Source: Notolepis coatsorum
Lineage: Eukaryota > Chordata > Actinopteri > Aulopiformes > Paralepididae
NCBI GenBank assembly: GCA_963971535.1
Contig: OZ020585.1
Span: forward strand, 23,872,236-23,936,235
Direction of reading: 5' to 3'
Length of the DNA stretch: 64,000 nt
Shown: positions 23,791-33,834 of the stretch, one piece after another
Numbering within the stretch: position 1 is the first letter of the stretch
Layout of the letters: each line of letters starts with the position of its first letter
Translations under genes and position numbers: made by a program
The notes under the pieces: generated by a model
Database searches by the model: none
Told to the model about the DNA's origin: nothing
What the model saw: the letters and a program-made list of their open reading frames with translations, nothing else

Positions 23791-23874
23791 CTCGCCGACC
23801 GTTCAGTGCCAATCACGAGTATAGTCAGGTTTTAATCGTTATTTCTTTTATTAGCGATATCCATTGATTTTCAT

Positions 23875-24209
23875 TAGGGATGCTCGATATTGGCTTTTTT
23901 ACCGATACCGATATACCGATATTGTCCAACTCTTAATTTCCGATATCAACCGATATATGCAGGGTCCCCCCCCCCCCCCCCCCAAAAAAAATGAATAATT
24001 TCAGGTAATTAACATTACATAACTCTTAACACAATTAACACAACATTATGCATACTTTGGCAATAAATAAAATTATAATTTGTTCCTACTTGCTTGCCTG
24101 GGTAAATAAAGGTTAAATAAATGTAAAAATGTAAATACAATTTTTAACAGATACCAATATTTTTCGACATTTCTATGCCAATATCGGCCGATAATATCGG
24201 ACATCCCTA
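23875..24209. mobile_element. hAT-type MITE with 8-bp target duplication
   Basis: Ends TAGGGATG and CATCCCTA, with repeated CGATAT/ATATCGG words inside, are flanked by ATTTTCAT at 23867-23874 and 24210-24217. It is inserted in the dispersed repeat paralogous to 12456-13108. Confidence 0.85.
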
Positions 24210-24700
24210 ATTTTCATCCATCCAGCCTGATGTTATCGTTGGGAATGGGTCTGAGCTCGCAAAAGGGCAAATACTGCCCCCTACGCCTTCCGGCTGGTAT
24301 TGCACTCCACTGGGAATGGTATAGTTTTTTTTCTGGGACGATCCAAGGCGTGCGGGCGTGGTTTAAATAATCAGGCGAGGTAACCTGATTTCAACGATAC
24401 ATCTGCAATGCTGCCCCCCGTCATATGAAATGCTGTTGAACGTGGCACGGACCTCTGCGCCCAGTACTTCAAATGGCGATCAGATAATTGGATTATTTCT
24501 TTTGCATTACATCAGATACAAGGTAAGAACATTATATATAAATTTTATCGTTGATCTGATATGTATTTCTACCCGATCGACGCTGTATCTGTGTGTGTAT
24601 GTGTGGCTGTTTTCTGTTGGGTGGGAGGAGGGGGGGGAGCGGCGCGCCGGTCTGAACAACATTGCATGCGTGCACGAGGAAGGATAATAATTATGATCTA
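24210..24700 (+). repeat. Second copy of the 12.5 kb dispersed repeat
   Basis: Continues the homology with the reverse complement of 12456-12900 after the hAT insertion, including the open segment NGDQIIGLFLLHYI followed by GTAAGA. The two copies are well diverged. Confidence 0.45.
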
Positions 24701-24730
24701 GCGTTGATTTCAGGAAGATTCGATAATCAG

Positions 24731-25176
24731 GCGGCTGAGTGGCGCAGTGGGCAAGGCGCTGGCCACTAACGCATGATATGCTGGTATCGAGCCCAGCTCT
24801 CGGCGTTGCTACCGGCAGTGTTAGAGGGTGGGGAAGCCGGTTGGTGGGGATTTGACGTTGTGGACAGCGACTCCTACAGGTCGGTTGGGTGACGCCGATG
24901 CGGCGGAAACAGGAAGTATCGGGGGCAGCGTGAGCCTCCCACGCGTTACTCCTCGCCACAGAGTTCGAGCTGCTGTGGTGAAAAGATGCGACAGGCTGCC
25001 TCCTCGTGTACCGGAGGGGACACGTGATGCAAGGCTTCTATCCTCACTAGAGCCGACCAGTGGGAGGCATAGTCTAGCAACGTTCAAGACAGGGGTGGGA
25101 AGAATTGGAAATACGAAATTGGATGGGAGAAAAATTGAAAATGGGGAGAAAAAGTGGATAGAAAAAATTGATAATC
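24731..25176 (+). mobile_element. tRNA-derived SINE, family B, plus strand, full length
   Basis: The head GGCGGCTGAGTGGCGCAGTG (A box) is followed by GGTATCGAGCCC (B box), a ~350-bp body with GACAGCGACTCCTACAGGTC, and the A-rich tail GGGGAGAAAAAGTGGATAGA. It is the most complete family B copy in the window. Confidence 0.75.
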
Positions 25177-25469
25177 AAAATGACAAGGTGTTTTGTGTAT
25201 TCGACTAAAGGGCTATTATCGCGTCTTTCTCTGGAATTACTAGAAATCTCCAACACTATACTCGTATTCAAAACGGTATAAAACGGAAATGTACTGATGA
25301 AAAAACTATCCGTTTCGTACATGTTGACTGCAAGCAAGTCATTGATAAGCGACGGGTGTATTAGACACATAGCCATAATTTAAGATATAGTTTACTCGCT
25401 CGCAAATGTGCTCGTCCTCCCATTGATTAACGTGGTGGCATCCAAACGATAAATTGTCATATCCGGCTG

Positions 25470-25612
25470 GCAACCAATGTGTTAATGTACTGTTCCACTT
25501 CTACAGACATCTTCGGCCAGAAGAATCTGCTCCTCAGTTGTTCGACAGTACTCTCAATGCCAAGGTGTCCTAAATCGTTGTGCATGGCCTTCAACACCAT
25601 TTCTCTGAACTC
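25470..25612 (-). pseudogene. Retrotransposon integrase zinc-binding (H2C2) fragment
   Basis: Minus strand: VLKAMHNDLGHLGIESTVEQ followed by LRSRFFWPKMSVEVEQYI, the H-x-GH-x-G start and the FYWP-like core of Ty3/gypsy integrases. Only this segment survives. It abuts a SINE family A fragment and lies outside the LTR element that follows. Confidence 0.7.
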
Positions 25613-25681
25613 TTTCCCGGTTCGATTCCCGCTCCTCCCAGCTGTTATGTTAGTTGTTTCCAGCATTCCTAACTGGAATAA

Positions 25682-26053
25682 TTGAATCCTTGTGTCAATT
25701 ACAGCTAAATGAAACGATAAGGTAGCAGTCCTTATAAGACAAGCTATTGCTATTCATCTTCATCCTTTCATGGAGTTTAATAATCTGCTTGTTATAAAAT
25801 GGCTCCCATTCTGCTCTCCCACAGAGTTGGCCATAGTAAATCAACTCACTCATCTAACCTGTATCACTAAGCGATTATTTGGAAGGAAAACGCCACATTC
25901 CATGTGTGTGTGTGTCACATTACTACCATCAAACTGAGTTCCTAGTTTGCACGCACAGGTTGAGGGGCGTGGCAGAGAGAAGCAGTCTATAAAAGCGAGA
26001 CAGTTGAGACGGCGGGTTCACAATTTCCTCCTATAGGCTCTCTATCCCTCTCT
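25682..26053 (+). promoter_or_regulatory. Inverted duplicate of the receptor promoter (372 bp)
   Basis: Aligns end to end with the reverse complement of 20623-20994. I count about five substitutions over 372 bp and no length change. It includes the TATA box (TATAAAA, 25988-25994), the GGGGCGTGGC box and the (GT)n run. It points to the plus strand but has no receptor exon 1 after it; the homology stops 11 bp before the position of the ATG. Confidence 0.85.
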
Positions 26054-26055
26054 TT

Positions 26056-26343
26056 CTTTACAAAAGTGAAATTTTTACTGGGCACAAAGTACTCCTCAAA
26101 CTTTGTCACTAGCTCAGTCAATGTTATATTTCCCTCATCTATCTGAAAGCTGTTGTAAATGTCCAATGCATCTTCTCCTATTACATGCAAAAATATAGAC
26201 GCTTTTCGGTTCTCATCTCCTCCCCCCGCCCCACTTGCAGCCAAGTAAATATTAAATCTCTGCTTAAATCTCTTCCAATTATCAGCAAACATGCCGGTCC
26301 TCTCGCTAGCAGTGCGCACATGTGTGCCTTTGGAATCCAGCAC
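26056..26343 (-). pseudogene. gag fragment of the LTR retrotransposon
   Basis: Minus-strand reading includes FADNWKRFKQRFNIYLAASG, then KASIFLHVIGEDALDIYNSF and ELVTKFEEYFVPSKN. This is the pattern of Ty3/gypsy-type Gag in fish retroelements (a W..F.QRF start and a KFE.Y..P.KN end). It is cut at 26053 by the promoter copy. No protease or polymerase is present. Confidence 0.75.
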
Positions 26344-26660
26344 ATTCCTTCTTCTTGACGTCGATTCAACTCTGCGTTGCCAGTTCCATTATCTGACACC
26401 ATGTTATGTTAGTTGTTTCCAGTATTCCTAACTAGGAATAAACAGGCTAGGGTTTCTTTACTGGCTTTTATTCACACATTCAAGGCACTCTCCTACTACT
26501 CCGGTCCTCGGTCCGGGTACCACAACAACAGGGCGGAACCAATATTATGTATTATAATAACAACACACCAGCAGCGTGTCGAAGACACTTAACCCCTAAC
26601 TGCTCCCGATGAGCTGGTTGGCACCTTTTGCTTCCGCCATCTGTGTGTGAATGTGTGGGT

Positions 26661-26830
26661 GAATGTGTGGCGTCTCTACATTTCGTAGCCGCATTTCTGC
26701 AGACCCCTCTCTGATTGGTTGAACTCCATTTCTGCAGACCCCTCTCTGATTGGTTGAGCGAAGCCCCTCTCTGATTGGTTGAGCGTCATGTGAGCGTAGC
26801 CCCTCTCTGATTGGTTTAGCTCGTCACGCG
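26661..26830. repeat. Tandem CCTCTCTGATTGGTTGAG motifs
   Basis: Four spaced copies of CCCCTCTCTGATTGGTT, each carrying an inverted CCAAT box. They are related to the arms of the foldback at 44.3-44.65 kb and to the interior of the hAT-like element at 5.8-7.1 kb. Confidence 0.65.
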
Positions 26831-26883
26831 GTAAAAGGCAGATGTAATGTTATCATATCAAGAAGATAAGCAGAAATTGATTG

Positions 26884-28430
26884 AATTGATTGAAAAGTTT
26901 ATTAACAGATTGCAGAATGGGTACAGTACAGTACAGCTCAATACATACAATTGTTAAGGGGATGCAGACCAGAGAAAGACTTTCATCTTGTTTACATCAG
27001 GGTCCCCCATTTTCAATTCATCATAACATATATCATCACCATCACTCATCACTTTTATTTATCCGTACATGGAATCACCACAGTCCAACAGTACATATTC
27101 ACATAATTCACAAAAAATACCATGGCCGAAAGGAACAGGAAGAAGAAACAATCTTATATATACCTGCCCCTACACACGTACAACACACCGATAGACATAT
27201 TGTGTAAAACCAAACAGAATATACCCATTTTGCAAAAAATAAATAAAAATTTAACATCAACACAACCAAATTAAATCAACATAAATAAACCCATTTTGTC
27301 TATCTATCAGTCAAACTACATATTTAGGTTAATTCATTTACACACACACACCCCCACACACACACACTTATATAATTATATATATGACATACATGACATA
27401 CAGATAGACAGTACTGCTACATCTATACATTTATGACATATCAGATTTGCTAATACAGTACTGTTTGTGATACAAAAGTGTCCAGAAAAAGAGTGTATAT
27501 ACATTTGGCATAGAAACTGTACATTGGAGGTGGGGGGGGGGGGTGTTGGGTAGGGGACACACACACATTTTACACTGTACATTGGAATACTGACAAAGCC
27601 TTACTTGGTCATTTACTGTACAACTAGCATAATTGCGAAACGTGTTTAGTCCCTTGTTTGAGCCGAATCTGGGTTTTACATGATTTGTGGAGCTCCCTCT
27701 GGTGTTGTGATCGTGGTATTCACTGACCTTTGGGAAGTATTTTGACATGTACATGGGTACCTTGGTCGCGTAGTGTATCTTGTAGACCAGGCCCATTGCA
27801 AGTTGCTGTACTCTGTCGTCTACTCTAAGCCATCCTAGGTTGTCAAAGTGGGCAGGGGTGAGGTGGGTTCTAGGAGTCAGGTCAAGCAGTAGTCTGACTA
27901 GCTTGTTTTGAGATGTTTGTAATTTGTTTTTTAGTGCCTTTGAGGTGCTTTGGTACCATGAGGTGCAAGCATAGTCGTAGTACCCTTGAATGAGTGCTCC
28001 TGCTAGAGTCTTCAGGGTATTCTTGTTTACCAGAGAGGAGATCCGGTACAAGAATCGCATTCGTTGGTTGACTTTTTTTATTACATTGGATACCATTTTG
28101 TCACAGGGAAGATTAGCCTCTAGGATGGAACCCAGGTAGGTAATTTCATCTTTCCTTGTGATAATATTGTCACCCACTGTAACCGAGAAGCCGTCGGTCT
28201 TGCTGAGTTTGTTATTTGAACCGAAGAGAATGGACTCTGTTTTGCCCATGTGTAATGATAGTTTGTTGTCGGCGAGCCATATGCAGATTTTGCCTAGTTC
28301 CGAGCTGAGGGCTTTTTCAACCTGTAACTTGTTCTTGTCAGAGACCAGCAGGGCTGAGTCGTCCGCAAACAGGAACAAGTTGCAGTCACAAGCTGACGAC
28401 ATGTCATTTGCATAAATTAGGAATAGATTC
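26884..28430 (-). mobile_element. Non-LTR LINE, 5'-truncated, RT C-terminal half
   Basis: A 323-codon minus-strand frame starts at the RT catalytic core: [20 protein letters not shown] (FADD box), then NKLSLHMGKTESILFG and [18 protein letters not shown]. It continues through the post-RT domain to [17 protein letters not shown]. The 3' tail has GATTGCAGAATGGGTACAGT and ends in a TTGAATTGA run. Relative to the near-identical copy at 49.5-50.98 kb it lacks about 130 bp near 27630. The clade was not assigned with certainty. Confidence 0.85.
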
Positions 28431-28554
28431 GCGTATAACGTTATTTATTTCGCATGACTTCGCGGTTTATTCATAACGTTATGCACATTTCACAACACAG
28501 CCAGCTGTTAGAAACTGTACATTGTAACATTATATAACATAACGTTATGTTATT

Positions 28555-28995
28555 TCGCGGTTTATTCACATAACGTTATATTGTTTACACTGTATTTCTT
28601 ATATTATAACCCTCCCAAATCATATTCAGAAAGTATCACAGACTCAGAGACTTCTATTGACCAAGGAATTAGTTATTATTTCGCGGTTTATTCACATAGT
28701 TATATTGTTTACACTGTCTTTCTTCTATTATAACCCTCCCAAATCATATTCAGAAAGTATCACTAGACTTCTATTGCCCAAGGAATTAGTTATTATTTCG
28801 TGGTTTATTCACATAACGTTATATTGTTTACACCGTCTTTCTTCTATTATAACCCTCCCAAATCATATTCAGAAAGTATCACAGAGACTTCTATTGACCA
28901 AGGAATTAGTTATTATTTCGCGGTTTATTCACATAACGTTATATTGTTTACACTGTCTTTCTTCTATTATAACCCTCCCAAATCATATTCAGAAA
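28555..28995 (+). repeat. ~120-bp tandem repeat, about four units
   Basis: The unit contains AACCCTCCCAAATCATATTC, GACTTCTATTGACCAAGGAA and CGCGGTTTATTCACATAACG. Landmarks recur at about 28608, 28733, 28851 and 28972. The 177-codon frame across it is made of the repeat. Confidence 0.85.
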
Positions 28996-30146
28996 GGCAC
29001 ACACAACATATTCCAGTTAACGGTATATTTTTTTAATTATTCGTTATGGCGTAATCAATACTTCCATGCGTATAAATTGCGTTCGCAACCTCCATGTTTT
29101 GGGGGTAGTCATCAGAAACCTCGGATCCGGGATTCGCTCCCATCCGTCGGCAAGAACTGTGGGTTTTCAGCCTCTCTCTCTGGAGCTTAAAGGCCAACCT
29201 TCACGTTGTATTTTTGTTCAATAAACAATGTGGACTAGGCCAACAGTGATTTTCATGAAGAAGGGAAAAAAAAGTATTTTTTATCAAACATTTTGTCTGC
29301 CCAACACAATCGCCACGCACGTGGATATTTTAATCAATGGTTCATAATGTGCGTGTGTAATCGAAATGATCTCGTCACAACAGGTGCAGGGCACCAGGGG
29401 GCTCACCAGGGGGCGCTGAGAGTCACACACAGCTAGTGGCAGGCACTGCAGGCAGAGAGCCTTGCTACCATAGATATATGCTTGCTACTACTAGCCGAAT
29501 GAAAATGTATCTGTTTCACCTAACACTATTGCTCAGTGATTATAGCCATCCTAAAGCTAACCACTATTTGTAAAAGCCACAACCACGTTACCATATTTGT
29601 AATAATGTAAATCATTGTGTCGTTGTACACATATTGTGTTTATAACGTTAATAGCTAACATAGCTTAGCTTGGTAGCTATTGTGCTAACAACATATCCCG
29701 ACATCCGGCTCGCTGGCCGGCATGAACGGCCGACCCAAAATGGTTCTCTCCTCTCTGTACACCCCGTCCCCACGGGTACCCTGCCGGGGGGCCCATGGAC
29801 GCGACAACAGCCTGGTGGCAGCCTGTAGGGTGCTCGAGCCCGTAAAGGCTAGTGGTACACGATAGCTATGAGCTAACTAACTACGGCCGCCGCTGTTGTC
29901 GCGTCCACAAGCTCCTCCGCAGGACACCCGCGAGGACGGGGGCACACAAAGAGGACCAGGTCTGATTAGGCTGACCCAGGGCAGGAGTGGCTGCTTAAAC
30001 CAGCCATCCCCACATCACAGCCATATATATATTGAAGTAGCCTAGTAGTTGGTTCAACCATCAAATACATAGAAACGTTTTTAAAAAGTAATTTAAGAGT
30101 CTAGTTAGAGCCACATTAGCTGTGATCCACGACTCCAGGCACTCAC
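28996..30146. other. Intergenic; related empty site and a short inverted pair
   Basis: 29500-29680 is paralogous to the flanks of the Helentron-like element (13840-13920 joined to 16130-16200). At 29805-29905 the words GGACGCGACAACAGC and GCTGTTGTCGCGTCC form an inverted pair in a GC-rich patch. No gene recognised. Confidence 0.45.
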
Positions 30147-30293
30147 CCTCATCGGTTTGGCTCCTCTTATGGATGATGTAGTTGGAGAATCCCTTTTCGG
30201 TGTTGTCGGTGGTGGGGTCATCAACAAGATCCCTGTGTTGGAGGTGATACGGCTGGGCAAGATGTGGCCACAGTATGCTGATGTGGCCGCCCA
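30147..30293 (-). pseudogene. Possible second half of a neuropilin-type CUB exon
   Basis: A 147-nt segment with an acceptor-like CCCTCCACCAG and donor GTGAGT. One frame reads AYCGHILPSRITSNTGILL, resembling the CUB phrase YCG-I-PS-I-S-G. The next part resembles a CUB end only in another frame (DNTEKGFSNYIIHKRS). The frame switch suggests a decayed exon. It is linked to the piece at 31587 by strand, order and similarity only; the middle of the CUB domain is absent. Confidence 0.3.
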
Positions 30294-30534
30294 CTGGTGG
30301 AGGGATGGAGGGAGGGAGGGAGAGGGAGAGAAGGAAAGTCAGTTTTGTAGAGATGACAACTTAGGTCAACAGCACTTATGGTACAGTGGATACATTACAG
30401 AAGTCATGTGTGGTATGGATATGAGAGATAGGCATAACATCATACCACACAAAGTCTTAATGAAAGCAAAGCCAGGTAGGGCCACTATTTCTGACAGAAA
30501 GCCAGGGAGACTTATCCCTTGTGTCTAATAATAA

Positions 30535-30850
30535 TAATAATAATAATAGATATTATAATAATACATGCATCCACATATAACATTAAATGCTTTGGACTGA
30601 TTTTTCTTATTTAATTGTCAATGACAAGCATGGATTATTATGATTTAAGAGTGCAAGTATTCTTCTTCTTCTTTCGTGTAACGTCAGAGGTCCAACTCTG
30701 TACCTTGTAGCCATGCCCTTAACTCTGGTCCCACATCAAAGAGGCTGGCTTCCGAGGGTGGTTTGTATAGGGGGCAGATGGTCAGGATGTGGTCAACAGT
30801 CTGCTCAGGGTCTCCACACTCACATGCAGCGCTGTCTAGAAATAAATGCT
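30535..30850 (-). mobile_element. Non-LTR retrotransposon C-terminal remnant
   Basis: Minus strand near 30835-30690 reads SAACECGDPEQTVDHILTIC then PLYKPPSEASLFDVGPELRA and a stop. The C-x-C, H, C spacing is the zinc-knuckle end seen after the RT domain of several LINE families. Preceded on the plus strand by a (TAA)n run at 30525. Confidence 0.6.
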
Positions 30851-31189
30851 GATTATGCTTATCAGTTATAATAGTTATAATATAGCAGTATTAACAGTGA
30901 ACATTCCTGCAGTTCTGTCACAATTCAAGCACTCATCTATTATAGAATAAAACATCTTGCAGAGGGTACACTATAATCTTCCAATTATTGCAGGCAGTAC
31001 ACTCGTGTACCCAGTGTACCCCTAGAACACTATGTGTGGATGATGGGGTTGTGCTTAGAAGCTTACTGTATCACCTACAAATACTATACCCTGTTATGGA
31101 AATTCAACTTTATGTGTCATATTTCATCCTGGCTCCTATTGTCCGATACAACATGTGGCCAATAGGTGGCATAGTTTAACACTGTATCC

Positions 31190-31545
31190 GGAAAGGATTT
31201 AGAAGTGGGCAAGAGAGTAACCTCGTTTCCAGTTTTATCTCCTCCGTGAGATAAAGCCTGGTAAAGAACTACGGCCGAAAGTGTGTATGGGGTAGAATTT
31301 CCGGTGTATGTACTTCCCCTGGAAGCTGCCTCCGAAAGGACCAAACTTTTCCCGAATCCTGTCAGCAAACAAGCTAGAACGTCCCAGTCCACGTCATGTA
31401 GTAAATTCTTCAGGCAAAGCCGTTGCAGTGGCTTAAACGAGGAAATATTGTGCACTTCACATGTTTCTATAATCGTTTTGTCAAAACCGGAAAGCCTGTA
31501 GCCTGTACTTCCTTTTACACACTTGTCCAGCCTAGCAAGAGAGAG
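31190..31545 (-). pseudogene. RecQ-like helicase fragment
   Basis: Minus strand: SSFKPLQRLCLKNLLHDVDW followed by DVLACLLTGFGKSLVLSEAA. LQ..CL...L-DVL--L-TGFGKSL is the Q-motif/Walker A region of RecQ-like helicases common in fish repeats. The usual residues after the Walker motif are lost and no other helicase motif follows, so this is a relic. Confidence 0.55.
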
Positions 31546-31586
31546 AGTGAATGTGAGAGAGGGAGCAGGAGACACTTACACCTTAC

Positions 31587-31727
31587 TTGCAGTCCGTGTC
31601 TTCCAGATAAAAATGTGGGTTGAAGTTTATGAGTATCTTTTGACTGGGCTTGGTGGCCATGATCACCCAAACGCATTGCTGCGAGGGCAGATAGCCAATC
31701 GGGTAGCCAGGCGTCATGATATCTAGC
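31587..31727 (-). pseudogene. Neuropilin-type CUB domain exon (isolated)
   Basis: Minus strand: TPGYPIGYLPSQQCVWVI, then SQKILINFNPHFYLEDTDC and a GTAAGG donor placed exactly where the neuropilin CUB1 exon ends (before YDYVEV in the family). The phrase INFNPHF-LED-DC is a neuropilin hallmark. Preceded by a plausible acceptor (CGACAGCCCAG). No other convincing neuropilin exon lies at a usable distance, so this is either a duplicated fragment or one exon of a gene whose other exons are outside the window or decayed. Confidence 0.5.
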
Positions 31728-32394
31728 CTGGGCTGTCGATCTCAATGTTATTATGACAGAATTTTTCAACTTGGTTGAGAGGAAATGATAAAGAGGGAGT
31801 TATTGGACTTGATTAGTGAGAATATTAGACTATCCTGATTGATTGAGGCCAAGGACACTGATGATCTGCAGAAGGTGCAAACACAGCCACCGAAAGGTGA
31901 AAATGGTAGGTTGTGCCACTAGGTGCCTGTGTGGACACATAACAGCCTTATGTGTGTTTTTTATTTATTTTTAAACCAGTATGAATATTTCTTGTATAGA
32001 AATGAGGCTATCGAATAACGTATCAAGTATGAATCATTAATTTGATATCGAGACAGCGCTAGTGAATGTAGAGATAAATTAAACTTTATTTTCAGTTGCC
32101 TCTCGCTTTCTTCTAGTTCAGCACTGGTCAGAGCCCACAACCAGTCGCACACACATACCCACACTCAGTAGCTCACCATGAAGATGTGTGTGAGTTAAAC
32201 ACTGGACAGAGTCCAGCAGCTGCTCGCTCACACGCACACCATAAAGTATTTTCTCTGTGTGCCATATGGCGATTAGAAAATGTGACTGCCATTTGAATGC
32301 AAGTAGGAAAAACATATATAGATAAACTGCTTTGCAGTGTCAATGGCAACCAGATAAACAATTAATGTAGACCCAGCTTGAGACTTTTATTTGT

Positions 32395-32548
32395 CAAAAC
32401 ATGTAACCTATGTAGACATATAACCTACTGTAAGTAAACATATAACCTACTGTATGTAAACATGTAACCTACTGTATGTAAACATGTAACCTACTGTATG
32501 TAAACATGTAACCTACTGTATGTAGACATGTAGCCTACTGTATGTAAA
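32395..32548 (+). repeat. 22-bp minisatellite, left part
   Basis: Unit AACCTACTGTATGTAAACATGT, about seven copies. It continues at 33148-33235; the two parts were one array before the 32549-33147 insertion. Confidence 0.85.
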
Positions 32549-33147
32549 TGTAACGGATGGTATCGTGAAGCGCAGTCAAGAAGGGCTGGGGTGAGTAGCG
32601 GTGCTATGGGTTAAACTCACTCTCACATCCTTAAAAGATGCATAGACACGGTACAAAGAAGTGAATTCACCTCTTGGCATAACGGTCTGTGTTGTTGCAC
32701 GTGGCGTGGGGTGACCAGGTGTCCCCCTTTTGGTTGTACTGTCCCACCATTTGAGACCGCGTCCCACATATTGAGAGGATGTCCCTCTTTTCGAAGCAAA
32801 AAATAAAACATCGAACACAAGACATTCCTGTCAAGTGATAAAGTTTGAATATTTAAAACAGATGTTAGGTGGTAACAAGACGGCTGCCAGTGCCAAGATG
32901 AATGTGGAGAGATATAATTCTGTATTTAATTTGTATTTATTTTGATTTAACCTTTATCTATTTGGTGAAGACGAGTTATTCTAATAAAAAAAATTACATT
33001 ATCTATCTGTCCCACTTTGTCCCACCAAAATCTTACTGTTGTCCTGCTTTTGGACTTTTTGCATCTGGTCACCCTAGGCGTGGCAGACCCGTGTTCGAAT
33101 CTCCCTCGGGCATCGAAGTTTGAGGTGACGTTGTCACAACCGTTACA
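32549..33147. mobile_element. Inserted element with TGTAACGG ends, itself interrupted
   Basis: Ends TGTAACGG and CCGTTACA sit exactly inside a minisatellite unit, with TAAA repeated on both sides (32545-32548, 33148-33151). Removing the insert and one TAAA restores the 22-bp periodicity. A B-box-like GTGTTCGAATCTCC lies near the right end. A second element, about 32707-33076, with matched ends TGGGGTGACCAG / CTGGTCACCCTA and the look of an hAT MITE, is nested inside. Confidence 0.75.
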
Positions 33148-33235
33148 TAAACATGTAACCTACTGCATGTAAACATGTAACCTATACTGCATGTAGACAT
33201 GTAACCTAATGTGTGTAAACATAAACATGTAGCCC
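33148..33235 (+). repeat. 22-bp minisatellite, right part
   Basis: Continues the AACCTACTG-ATGTAAACATGT array with more variation between units. Confidence 0.8.
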
Positions 33236-33379
33236 GACTCCAACTCAGCCGATCTCTCTCTCTCCCTCATTCTTTCTCCACCCGTCTTCCTCACTCAATC
33301 CAGTAAAATTGATTGTGACAGAGAGAAAGTGAGACTATAAAGATCAGCAGATAAATACGATGTCATTGTTTAGTGTTAC

Positions 33380-33650
33380 CTGAGCAGATCACCTCCAGGC
33401 TGGAGTAAGGAGAACGAGACTCCTCTAGTCTTCCACACTCCCTGCAGACTCAGAGCCAGAACAGTCAGATAGAAACATCTATACAGGTCGTCTAGCAGAA
33501 CCAACCCTCATTTCTATTGAAACAGCAGAGCCACAGCCCAGCTGTCTGCACATTACAGCTGTTGTCTTCAGGTTCCAGACAGAGCTCCAGGCATCCACTG
33601 GTCTCCAGTCTCCCTGGTGGTTGATCTCCAGTCTCCCAGTACAGCGGGTA
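33380..33650 (-). pseudogene. Broken SRCR (scavenger receptor cysteine-rich) domain exon
   Basis: Minus strand: RCTGRLEINHQGDWRPVDAW, then TTAVMCRQLGCGSAVS and MFLSDCSGSES, the core of a group B SRCR domain. A TAG interrupts between the RPV and MFLSDC parts. After SGSESA a deletion shifts the frame before RECG and YSSLEVICS. A GTAAC donor follows VICS. Fish genomes carry many CD163/DMBT1-like SRCR genes; this is one stray exon on the same strand as the CUB relic. Confidence 0.65.
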
Positions 33651-33834
33651 AGTATCTGTGCTAAATTAATCGTTCCAGCAACAGTAGGCTTCGTTCTATT
33701 CTTATTTTATTTTTTTTAAGATTTTTTTTTAGCGTTTATCGCTTTATTCTACTGGGCAGTCCAGTAGAGAGAGAGATAGAGGTGAAACGGGAGACAGAGT
33801 GGGGGGAAGACATTCGACAAATAACGACGGGTTC

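Larger units (their letters stand above)
25643..26567 (-). mobile_element. Short Ty3/gypsy-type LTR retrotransposon with replaced interior
   Basis: The insert begins TGTTATGTTAG and ends AACAACACA, flanked by the 5-bp direct repeat CCAGC (25638-25642, 26568-26572). The right end is a 166-bp LTR (26402-26567, TG...CA, with AATAAA on the minus strand). Next to it on the minus strand is a primer binding site, TGGTGTCAGATAATGG (26401-26386), then gag-like sequence to 26056. The left end keeps only about 38 bp of the other LTR. Between them, 25682-26053 is an inverted copy of the family C receptor promoter instead of pol. Confidence 0.8.
25613..26660 (+). mobile_element. SINE family A split by the LTR element (two halves)
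   Basis: The left half 25613-25642 (CCGGTTCGATTCCCGCTCC) and right half 26568-26660 (CAGCGTGTCGAAGACACTTA, CTGCTCCCGATGAGCTGGTT) join in the expected order once the insert 25643-26567 and one CCAGC copy are removed. The 5' part of this SINE is missing. Confidence 0.7.

Noticed and set aside
28657-29190. 177-codon frame with repeated KELVIISRFIHI
   Set aside because: Product of the ~120-bp tandem repeat; no family resemblance and no start or splice context.
30157-30528. 123-codon plus-strand frame (MDDVVGESLFGVVGG...)
   Set aside because: Antisense of the CUB-like remnant; splice-like sites and resemblance are on the minus strand.
31961-32320. Possible trmt61b exon 5 (EQLLDSVQ... and CDWLW)
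   Set aside because: The two family-like phrases lie in different frames. The only phase-compatible acceptor would drop the conserved ITQV residues, and TGA interrupts the second frame. Similarity is too weak to claim.
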